64,000 bases of DNA from Stictocephala bisonia (taxonomy: Eukaryota > Arthropoda > Insecta > Hemiptera > Membracidae). The stretch covers positions 24,823 through 88,822 of the forward strand of contig JAQJVL010002628.1 of assembly GCA_035578905.1 (NCBI GenBank), given 5' to 3'. Shown here piece by piece: positions 12,241 to 21,799 of this stretch (position 1 is the first letter of the stretch; the number at the start of each line of letters is the position of its first letter). The position numbers and the translations under genes were made by a program. The notes beneath the pieces are model-generated. The model saw nothing but the letters and a program-made list of their open reading frames with translations, was not told the origin of the DNA and ran no database searches.

Positions 12241-13480
12241 ATTTAGCAATCAATCAATAAATTTTTAATGGTACAATACATTTTATACAAGTTACAATGT
12301 AACACAAAATTGGCGCTTTGTCATTTAGTAATCAAAACAAATAATATATTAAAACTAAAGATTATCATTTAGGTACTCTTTTACATCATAATAGTTATTC
12401 TCTAGTAATAATTTTTTTATAGCAGTTAGAAAACATTTTTCATTTAAATTAATAATATATTGAGGAACCCTATTATACAATTTAATACCCATGAAAATAG
12501 GACTTTTTTCAGTTACTTTTAAATTATGTGTTGGTACTTTAACCCTTAAAGCGCCATTTCTCCAATGCCTATTTTCCAATAAGTGCTCATTTATTCTAAA
12601 AAAATCAAAATTATAATTTTAAGTTGCTAATTTTTTTCTTGTTCTGTACAGGAAAATAAAAGATATAATAACATTTTGAAACTTTAATTAGCATATTTTA
12701 CCGTTTTTCTTGTATATGAATATGTAAATAAGCAAACTTTTTACTTGAAAGTAAGCACTATATGAATCGATACAAAATATTATTACTATTAATAAAAAAT
12801 GTATGATTGAGTTTACATGTACATAAACTGATAAAGACATTTAGGGCCTGAACATAAAACATATAATAAAAAAGTAAACACATATAGCACTTGAATACAA
12901 TGTATTTAGTACACCTTGCACAAAAACGTAAGTATTAGAATCCTACTGATTATTTATATTGACACTTAAAACTAACATATAGTAAACTAAAGTAACGATA
13001 AAAATAACTAAATACACAGTTTCAAAGAGATGAGGCGGCAGAAATAACGACCGCTCGGTTCAACAGTCGCTGCACGTATATGCGCTTGTGGCGTTTGGCG
13101 GCGCAGCGGAAATGTACACTGTCAGACAAAAACCTTAAAGTGATTGACAGACCAACAAAAGGTCACATGTCGCACAATGCGTCTATCATGAGCCATAACC
13201 CAAACGCACTGACGGATTAAATTAGAAACATTATTTAGAAAATATTATTTTTCTAATTATTACGCGTTAATGTGCTTACGGCGTTTAAAGCAAAGTCAAT
13301 ATATGTGCTTACGGCGCAGTAAGGGTTAAATTTAAGCTTGTGTCTAATCTTAAATGATCAAATTTATACTTCTCAAAAAGAAACTCATTAGATTTAACAA
13401 ATTTCAGTATTTCAAAAATATATAAACAAGGCAAAGTTAGAATCTGTATCTTTTCAAATAAAGGTCTACAACTGATACAT
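12241..13480 (-). pseudogene. LINE C-terminus interrupted by a MITE
   Basis: Minus-strand frame ending KVPTHNLKVTEKSPIFMGIK, LYNRVPQYIINLNEKCFL, ENNYYDVKEYLNDNL then stop (12355-12537). It matches the C-terminal tail of jockey-like ORF2 proteins. Upstream in reading direction the frame is cut by the MITE 12538-13328. If one TTAA is kept and the MITE removed, the frame runs SFKIRHKLKFKVPTHNLKV, restoring the typical R-x-K-x(2)-F-x-V-P motif. The rest upstream (13340-13480) is decayed. This shows that the LINE inserted first and the MITE later. Confidence 0.7.
12538..13328 (-). mobile_element. piggyBac-type MITE, copy 2, with TTAA target duplication
   Basis: Starts TTAACCCTTAAAGCGCC and ends GGCGCAGTAAGGGTTAA. 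Inverted termini CCCTTA-nn-GCGCC are flanked on both sides by TTAA. Removing the element plus one TTAA restores a LINE reading frame across the junction. TTAA duplication with precise insertion is the hallmark of piggyBac-type transposition. No transposase is encoded. It is inverted relative to copy 1 (8012-8865), from which it differs by scattered substitutions and small indels. Confidence 0.8.
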
Positions 13481-14288
13481 CGGAACATTACTTCGCCTTG
13501 CTTAAGCCCTCAGCATTAAAATGTACTATGTTTAAAACAGAACCTATTAATTTAAAATTAGCTTGGTCTTCAAAAGGGCCTTTTTTATGTTTTGTGGCAG
13601 CTGCCATAGCTGAAAGATCACAAAATCGTGACAGTCCAGCTACCATATTTGTTGCTCGTTTAGAACTACCCAGGATGTACGTACAGCTTTAAAGAACTGC
13701 TGTGGACGCAAACAACATCACATCCCAATGCAATGTATAAACTGTGAAGAACTTTTTGTTCATCCCTGTTGTCTTACACGAATCCCTCATAAGGGCAGGT
13801 CGCTTGGCAGTAGACTGGACTTCTTTCAGATACTGATACTATTGAGGAATGAGTATTAAGCAAAATGGCAATGGGAGATATTCAATTTGTATAAACTTAT
13901 GTAAACTATTTACTAAACAGTAAATTTAGAAAGGCTATAGTAGGTAAAGAGACAGACAATTAATTACAGTTCATATAATGCCTGAAGGGGAAGTAGATTT
14001 CAAAGGTAAATCTACTCCACACTAAAGAAAGTTGAGAGCACCATATGTGATTTTTATCATCTAATTAGAACTTTAGATAAGAAAAATAAATGAGTAACTA
14101 TTAATTTTACATGAAATGGAACTACTGTAATGAGTTTTTTTTTATGAACAGAAAAACTTTCACGCTTAAAAATTGATGTCTCTTAATCCAAGTATACATT
14201 GCATCAGACATAAACGTGGTGTTTTGTTTGGATTTGTAATTTTTGTTTCATAATTACATTACAAGACCTAATGAGTACTTATTTTCAG
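13481..14288. other. p32 intron sequence, nothing recognised
   Basis: AT-rich intron remainder. A short open stretch at 13498-13692 has no motif I recognise. It ends in a pyrimidine-containing acceptor (ATTTTCAG) used by the next p32 exon. Confidence 0.5.
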
Positions 14289-14380
14289 CTGATGACATTT
14301 TTGGTATTGATGAACTGACCTTTTATGATGGTGAATGGAAAGAAAATAACTATGCAGTTTCAGGAGAAGTCTTAGACGGG
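14289..14380 (+). CDS. P32: p32/C1QBP homologue, internal exon
   Basis: 92-bp exon. Spliced to the previous exon (one carried base plus CT gives Thr) it reads TDDIFGIDELTFYDGEWKEN followed by NYAVSGEVLDG. It corresponds to the central p32 segment with pattern DxFxIxEVxF ... [WxD]-N-Y, which forms two strands of the twisted beta sheet. The acceptor TTTTCAG ends at 14288; the donor GTAAGT begins at 14381. The exon ends in phase 0, matching the start of the last exon. Introns on each side are 7.7 and 4.7 kb. Confidence 0.9.
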
Positions 14381-15004
14381 GTAAGTACCAATTGTTGGTT
14401 CTTACAAACTAGTTGTTTATAACTATCTAGATCAATTTCACTTGCAAATCCATTCAGAATGATTTTATACTTTCACTTATATTTACATTTCAGAATGGTC
14501 ACCTCACTATTTGTTACAGTTATATTAACACGTTTGCTGTGGTGAGTGCACATTTGTGTCTGGTTTACGTCTCGAAATATATGGCAGGTACATGTATGCA
14601 CAATTGCGCATTGCATAAGCATATATTTGGTAGGAATTTGTTGTTTAGTGGAAGTAGTCGGCTGATTGTTGAGGTTAGTACACACTGGTTTGTGTGGATA
14701 CTTTTATTAATGAAATTGTCATGTTATGTTACTTTGTAATACTTATGAAAATAATAAACATACATAAACTGCATTCTTTATAGTGTAAACATTTTATAGT
14801 TAACTATAGTTGTTCTAGCAATTAAAACTACTATTATGAAACGTTAAGTGAATATGTATCACCTAATTGATGATTCTACTGGTGAAACGCTCACTGTATA
14901 CAACTTGACAAATTTATCTAATACGTGGAAAGCTTATGTGTCTACTATGTAAATACACATACTTATTCATGACAATTTGTTATGAACTATGCAATATATT
15001 CATT

Positions 15005-15125
15005 CAGAAGAGCCTGTTCTGTTGTTCCAACTCAACCTTGACGTGCAGTTTGTCTCCGAATCCTGTGTTTTCTGCCTATGCTAACCGTGTTCAATGACTT
15101 TCAAGTTTGTTTACGCATTAGTAAA
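15005..15125 (+). repeat. Dispersed repeat copy 1 (pair with 17002-17105)
   Basis: Shares GTTGTTCCAACTCAACCTTG, CAGTTTGT.TCCGAATCCTG and TGACTTTCAAGTTT.TTTACG with 17002-17105 in the same orientation, at roughly 90% identity by eye. It leads directly into a tail with the hammerhead-like core at 15148. The other copy diverges just before that point and instead has a GC-rich 5' extension (16865-17000). Probably a short retroposon family. Confidence 0.6.
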
Positions 15126-15147
15126 CAACATTTACACACTATTATGT

Positions 15148-15181
15148 CTGATGATGCCTACATTGTAGGTGAAAGGCCTCA
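15148..15181 (+). ncRNA. Hammerhead-ribozyme-like core (candidate)
   Basis: CTGATGA (15148-15154), one T, GCCTAC, loop ATT, GTAGGT, GAAA (15171-15174), GGCCTC. All conserved hammerhead core positions (CUGANGA, GAAA, U-H at the cleavage site) are present in order. Stem II is six pairs including one G-U. Stem III would be the self-complementary AGGCCT, so it needs a dimer. TGT before the core can pair with ACA after it (stem I). The extra T before stem II is atypical. This is a structural inference only; activity is not shown. Confidence 0.35.
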
Positions 15182-16464
15182 CAAAATAAATTATTTTATT
15201 GGAATTTATGAGAATTAAAAAAAATTATTTACACTATTATAACTATAAATTACTTTAAAAAGTCAATATTCAAGATGACATCCATCAATTATCTCAGTGA
15301 ACGTATTAAATTATATAAGCTAAAGTAATGTTTATTTAGCATCTTTAAAACTGACACAACTTCACGTTTTTTTTCAATGTTCATCATCATATTGAGCATT
15401 TTTAGATAAAATGATCTTGGAAGTGACCAATCGACTTAAGGGATCGATTGAAATTAAAATTTAAAAATATATTTAAAAGAAGAAAATAATCTGAGTCTAG
15501 CATCTTAGTTATATTTGACAACAGTTGCTACCTGTAATGTCTACTACATTGGTCAATCATCAACTTTAATTCATATTTTACACATGGTGTACATAAATAT
15601 TGTCGTTACAATTAATTAAAACAATACAATTAAGTACAAGTTATTAAAGCAACAAAAAATAAATAATATCAAATTATTTATTGTAACAAATATTAGATTT
15701 TATGAAGTTCAGGGAGGCAAATCAGTCAGATAAAAAGGCTAAATTATGATGGACAAATGCCATTTTGTCTCTGCTGCTTCTGGTTTTGTGAAGTTTCATG
15801 TAGTATTGTATAAGTATTCACCATACACTGTTATGATAGTTAATATAGAGAAGATATTTGTTAAGTGTGAATGAATATATGAAAAATAAACATTTCAGAA
15901 CACCAATAGAGCAAAGTGGGACATGCAACAAGGAGCGTACAAACCTGAATTTAGTTAAGACATACTTTCTCTATGTATGTGTTTCTACATAATGTAAAAT
16001 TAACAAGTTTAAAAATTAGGCTGTTGTATAAATGGGAAACAAACAAAATGTTATAAGCTGAGTAAAACAAGAAAGGAGCAATAGTTAAGATAGTACGTTT
16101 CCTGTTAAATTATATGAAAACTCAAGATCCATTCTCTAAGTTTCAAATGAAATGAATAGTTTAAATTTCTTATCTAATTTTGTCGGGCAAGCTTAATGAT
16201 TTAAGCACTTATTTATTGAACATAACTCTAAAGTGCTTAAACTTTGAAAATTCTACTATTACCACAAATGATATCAGTAATGCATTAAAATATTGCTTTT
16301 TCTGTCATCACTTTTAATGAAAAATATTCTTAAAATTATTGATTTAGTGGAAAAAGAACAACCTCTTAATGTTTTTTAAGAATAAATAAAAAATAATTTT
16401 GGTAAACCCCTATTTTATCTGCAGTATGTTTTATATGTACCACTACAACAGACTAAATACCACT

Positions 16465-16632
16465 GTATGGATGGGCGGGTGGGTTAATACCACTGTACGT
16501 GTATTTGTGGGAAGGTTGGCTAATAGCACTTTACATGTATGGGTGGGCGGGTGGGTTAATACCACTGTACATGTATGGGTGGGTTGGAGGGTCATTACCA
16601 CTGTACATGTATGAGTGGGTGGGTGGGTCATT
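16465..16632 (+). repeat. 36-bp minisatellite, locus 1 (G4-forming)
   Basis: About 4.5 copies of a unit close to CACTGTACATGTATGGGTGG followed by GCGGGTGGGTTAATAC. The unit length of 36 is a multiple of three, which makes all frames open and yields spurious repeat proteins on both strands. The run GGGTGGGCGGGTGGG at about 16543 has four G-triplets with one-base loops. Same unit as the arrays at 31377, 38240, 48650 and 61743. Confidence 0.85.
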
Positions 16633-16864
16633 ACTAATCTTAGAATTTATCAAAGAGAAGTGTTATGTTCTGAGCAATGTTGCATTACAAAAATTAAGGA
16701 AAAACAACAAGCACACATCAATGACATCTGTGTTCTGTTCATACAAAAAAAAATGGCTTTCAATTATAGTTTTTCGTCTTAGGAAAAGCTCAGCCAGTTA
16801 TCTTCAACCACTTTCTCAATTTCTTAACAATCACGATATCTTAAGATTAGTATGGTATATAACA

Positions 16865-17105
16865 CATTCAGTGCGGTTCCGTGGGGTAAGGTCTGTAACG
16901 CAGATGTGCGCCATGCGGTACCGCGGGGGGGTTGTCAAGACTGGCCTATTGCTCAGTGTAAGCTCAGCACTAGGCTGGGCAACTTTGTATCCGGTGAGTC
17001 TGTCCTGTTGTTCCAACTCAACCTTGACATGCAGTTTGTTTCCGAATCCTGCGTTTTCGGCCTGTACTAACCGTGTTCATTGACTTTCAAGTTTTTTTAC
17101 GCATT
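16865..17105 (+). repeat. Dispersed repeat copy 2 with GC-rich head
   Basis: The segment from 17002 is the direct repeat of 15005-15125. It is preceded by a GC-rich segment (CCATGCGGTACCGCGGGGGG at 16911 on) not seen elsewhere in the window. No Pol III boxes convinced me. It may be a truncated retroposon. Confidence 0.45.
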
Positions 17106-19084
17106 AGTAAAGTTACATTATTGTGTTGCATATATTATTTTGTTCTTGTACATTCATATTATTGTTTTAATTATTGTATTGGATTATTTTTTATTTTTTA
17201 TATTTTAATATTATATTTGACAAGTTCCATAAAGACCAGCAGTAAAGCCTCATCCATTCCAAACGATGTAAATAAATATTTTATGTACTGTAACAACTAA
17301 CAATAAACAGTGTTTTATATGTTATTACATGTGTTTGTCTACAATGTGCAATTTTGGACATAGTAGACACAGAGTGCGTGACAAAACCGGCGTAATGTGC
17401 TAACCCCGTGGATCCGAGGACCGATCTGTGATGTCACCTATGGAGCCATTTTGGATGACAGACATATTTTTTTGGTCATAAACATTCTTCTAATGTCATA
17501 AGGAAAGTGTATTAAATTACTTTATATGTTAGCTCCTGGGGTGATATATTTCCTTTAGTAGTCAATGTGTTAGAGTAAAAGGTCAGTGAAGCCAAAAATA
17601 ATAATATTTTGCCTTATCAGTATTATAGCTGAATTATTTTTATCACTCTTTAAGCAACGGTAGAACAATTCTTTATCAACAAAATCTGAATTTTCATCAT
17701 AAAAACAATATTTAGTAAATAATTTATTATAAATAAAAATGAGCTAGGTAATTTCACACCGCATTGAGACATACAAGTTTTAAATATTTATGGTGACTTA
17801 AACAGTTACTTATTTTTACTTACTAGTAATTAAACTTTAAAATGAGCATCACACCAGATCTAACAACAGATGATTCTGTCCCATCTACACGTTGATATGA
17901 CAAATATTATATTTATTGAATCAATCAATATTTTTATAGATTACACAATGTACAAATATTATGGTGATCGATTTCGGTAAACCACATGACGGTTAGCTGA
18001 AATCATCAAGATGGCAACTGACGAAATATTGGTCAATTATTATTTACTATTCCCTACTATCTTCTTATTTCCTGAAAATATACTGTGAAAAATTATTTCA
18101 GAATAAAAATTAATGTGTTCATTCATTAGGTTGGGTTTCTTACATACCACAGTTTAAGTTTAATTGAAGAAAATGTTGATTTTTTTGCAAAGTTTGTAAC
18201 ATGGTTAAGATGATGACTTTGTAGGAAGAGTATTTGAAAAAGCATAGGATAAGAAAAAAATGTAAGGGTCATAACAAAATTACGAATGGAACAGGTTAAT
18301 TTTGATACTAAAATAATGTTTCACAATGTATTGTCAAAATAAGCAGAAAAAGGGCATAACCAATAGTAATTGACCAATTATATTTCAACAGTCACTGTTT
18401 TGATGATTCCCGCCAACCATAATGAGTTTCCCTGACCGTGACAAGTGCTAGTAAATAAGTAGCGTAGTTGTAAACAATAATATTTGTAAATTTTGTACTT
18501 ATATTGTAACAAATTTGTGTTGTGAGATACATTTACTTGCATTGTTAATAAAAGCTAATAGGTTTTGTTATTAATGATATTGTATTTAAAATTGATTATT
18601 GGTATCAAAGCATATTCTGTGGGTATCTCACTTTGTTAAATCCACACTTTTTTTTATTGAAAACAAAAATAATAATAACTTGTTGGAAAACCTGTTTCTA
18701 CTTAAATTAGTTTATTTTCCATAAATACTGTTTAAAAGACAATAAGACACCAGTTGAAAATACTAAAAAGTATAGTTGACAATAATATTGATTCTTACAA
18801 CTATGATTTTTTTGTAGTTGTATTCATATTTATCTAAAATCCTCATCATTTAGTTTTTAAAGATGTCATATTTCAGTTTCCTTTTTATGAACAGGTGACA
18901 TTTACACATTCCAGATGTTGACTTATTTTCTACCCCTTGTTATGTGTGCATTGGGTCAACTGTTAATGATCAATATAATTTCCTTAAAATCAAGTATGAT
19001 TTACGGCAATGAACTATTAATTTATTATGTATTTTGGAGAGCATTTAACACAATTATATTTTATAACTATAATTTTTGTTTCAG

Positions 19085-19234
19085 TATTTGTACGACTTGC
19101 TGATGAATTTATTAGAAGAAAAAGGAATTACAAACGAATTTGTAGAGAAGATTTCTGATTTCGCCACATCCTATGAGCATAGTTCTTACATAAATATGCT
19201 TGAAAATGTTCAGAAATTTGCAGCTGGCAAATAA
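19085..19234 (+). CDS. P32: p32/C1QBP homologue, terminal exon
   Basis: The last exon encodes YLYDLLMNLLEEKGITNEFV, EKISDFATSYEHSSYINMLE and NVQKFAAGK, then TAA (19232-19234). This is the C-terminal helical hairpin of p32: [LY]xDxLMxxLxxxGI ... F...L.x.[ST]xxEHxxYxxxLExxxxF. The length agrees with the family C-terminus, and the gene ends normally. The acceptor TTTCAG ends at 19084 and the phase-0 junction continues from the preceding exon. An AATAAA at 19271, 37 bp after the stop, is a likely poly(A) signal. Together the three visible exons give about 147 residues, roughly the mature C-terminal two thirds of a typical p32. Confidence 0.92.
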   Translation, partial: YLYDLLMNLLEEKGITNEFVEKISDFATSYEHSSYINMLENVQKFAAGK

Positions 19235-19270
19235 GGTTGTCAGCAAATACTGTACATGTAGGTTATTTAA

Positions 19271-19276
19271 AATAAA
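19271..19276 (+). terminator. Poly(A) signal of p32 gene
   Basis: AATAAA 37 bp downstream of the p32 stop codon, in the expected orientation. A second AATAAA at about 19493 could be an alternative. Confidence 0.6.
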
Positions 19277-20139
19277 CATAATATAGTGATTTTTTTGTCT
19301 ACTTTAAATGTGTATCAGTTTATTCTATTCATGCATTTCTAGACATTAAAAAATTTCGTTATATTAATTTTTAATTATTTGATAAACCTTTCAACCAAAA
19401 GAGAATCAGAGATTAAACATTGCTAATTTACTGGGCTAGCAAGGTAGTACTCAGGATTTTTGTTGGGAGGAGAGGATGGTAAACAGAATGCAAATAAATG
19501 GTAATTGAAATAAAAAAGACATGAGTTAATTCACATTATCCAAGTAATACAGCAAAGAACAAATTTTCTTTTTAAAATAATCAATTTGGTAACATATTGG
19601 ATTCAGTTTATTCATTCTTAAGATGAATTAAATTCAAAATATCTTTTTTGTGTTATTAAACGTTTATACAATGAATAGTGTTATAACTTAGTTTAATTAA
19701 TTTACTATCACTTGTTACATACATACATACCCTCTTCCGTTCCAACTACTGCCAGGACTGGATATTCACTAAGCCCCTCTAACTGGAATTGATCTTTCCA
19801 AAATCAGATCTTCTAGCACTGTATTCCTTGTCCTTCTACATGTCTTCTAACATCATCAACCCATCGTCTTCTTACAATTACATTAATTCTTCCACTCTCC
19901 TCCATTATTTTTACATGGCCAAACCACCTTTGCCTAGTTTTTCTTTACTCTTACTCTCAAAACTAGCCACAATAATTGTTCTTATAAATATCCTCTCACA
20001 AATTTGCACTCTGCTCCATTATTTTTTTCATAATGATCCACATTTCTGATCAGTCGGTAACTATTGGACTAAAATATTATTTAAACATGGTAACTTTCGC
20101 TCTCTTTGTTATGTTGTTGTTGTACACTAAAAGTAAAGT

Positions 20140-20322
20140 TCGTCTTATTTTACCAGGCGAAGTTAAGGCTAAGAAGCCCTCTCTAACACAACTTTGGGAC
20201 CAACAGCCTAACGTGACTTCCGAACCATGGTAGCGGCAGGACAGAAAACTGTAATGGTCTTATCGGGAATTGAACCCAGGCCAGTTGCGTGGCAAACCAT
20301 CGCCTTAGCTATAACTGCTCCA
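20140..20322 (-). mobile_element. tRNA-headed SINE
   Basis: On the minus strand: a Pol III A box TAGCTAAGGCGATGG (20298-20312) and B box GGTTCAATTCC (20266-20276), spaced as in a tRNA. A body follows with TGGTTCGGAAGTCAC, GTTGGTCCC, AGAGAGGGCTTCTTAGCC and GGTAAAATAAGAC. The body is shared with the 5S-headed SINE at 26353-26600. It sits within the broken LINE. Confidence 0.75.
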
Positions 20323-20408
20323 CATTAAGTGTTTGATACTTTGATAAAATCTTGTTCCTTTGCTTTTTATATTTTTTATTTAAAATAGCAGTACTGAACC
20401 CTAAATAT

Positions 20409-21799
20409 TAGGGGTGTGCGAGTAGTGATTTATGAGTTCGAGTCGAGTCGAGTAGTTGGCATTTTTTTGAGTATCAAGTATTTTCGAGCGAGTATTTACA
20501 GAAACCGAGTCCATTTCATAAAATAATTAATTGAACCGAATTATTTTCCGAGTCTCTAAATTCGTCATATTTTGTTTAGAAAAGGTCTTCCGACATGTTT
20601 CTCTCTCACTTGGGTTGATTATTTTACAACAGTTTAAATCGACATTGACGTGAACAGGGAACGTCAATACGTGAATAGTATTGATCTTGAGTTTACGAAT
20701 CAATACTATCGTACTTTACCACCTTTTACACTCTAACTGTGTGATTTTCTAACTAGTCAGAAAACCGATCAACAATTTTGACAGGAAAAAATATCGTATG
20801 CGCAAATGTTACACACAGTTTTGGCGATCTAAGGTGTTTACGGAATAATAATTAAAAGACGTTCGCCACGGATATATATATATATGTATTTTTTATTAGA
20901 CAGAAAATAAATCAATAATGTTGTCACACGCTGCTAGAACGTCATTACCATATTTTATATGATACAATACGGTATTTTCTTACGTCAAACATTGGACGAT
21001 TCCCTGCTCAGATTAAAAAACAAAATAGACCTCAATCGACTCGCAAGAAATATACGATAATATCAGTTCCGAAAAGGAGCTGAACGGTTCCTTGCACATA
21101 CGTATACCATAAGCGAGATGGACTTTCACCTAGGGGAAGATTGATCCTTGGGATGTAAAGTTATCCGTTCTCAGGGCCCTTTTGATTGAGCGATATTATT
21201 GATATGAATGAAAATATGCATAATTTCCATGGCGTACAGACCATTAGATTTGTATCGGTAACAGGTCTTTTGGGTATCTTGAACTGGATCTCGTCCCCTT
21301 TCTTGGGTCATAAAGACACTAATCAGCACATCTGTTTTATTCTTGCTATTTTAGGTTAGGTTACAAGTGACTAGTAAACTTGGACAACCAACATGTGTGA
21401 TCACTACTACGGTAACTATTTACAGTGATCGCTACCTTCCCAGCTCTGTTGATCACTTTGAATTGAACTAGTTCAAATCATTATGAACGAACTCGTTCAC
21501 TACGTTGAATAGTTCATTTGACTGTTGTCATGTACTACCTATTCTTAGACGTATTGTTTAGTTCATAATTACGCATACCAAACTGATAACGTATGATTAA
21601 TGGTAAAATAAAACACAAGAAAGCGCACTTTTTTATTCATAACTTATAAAACTGTTTAATTTTAAAACTAAATTAAGATGTAAATCTGATATTTCGTGAA
21701 TTACTCGATCGAACTTCGAGTAGTTTCGGATGCTTCGAGCTGAGTTCGAGTAGTATACTCGATCAAATACTCGAAGTTTCGAGTACTCGCACACCCCTA
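20409..21799. mobile_element. hAT-type non-autonomous element with 8-bp target duplication
   Basis: 1391 bp. Starts TAGGGGTGTGCGAGTAGTG and ends with the inverse (ACTCGCACACCCCTA). Perfect direct repeats CTAAATAT flank it at 20401-20408 and 21800-21807. An 8-bp duplication with TAGGGGTGTGC-type ends is diagnostic of the hAT superfamily. The subterminal zones are rich in CGAGTA/TCGAGT repeats, likely transposase-binding sites. No transposase reading frame is seen. It is inserted in a LINE RT remnant, whose frame (DQFTYLG) resumes when the element and one TSD copy are removed. Confidence 0.88.

Larger units (their letters stand above)
14381..19084 (+). other. p32 last intron (repeat-bearing)
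   Basis: AT-rich intron. It contains a 120-bp direct repeat pair (15005-15125 and 17002-17105), a hammerhead-like motif at 15148-15180, and a 36-bp minisatellite at 16465-16632. The rest (17300-18900) shows no coding or repeat structure that I can support. Confidence 0.6.
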
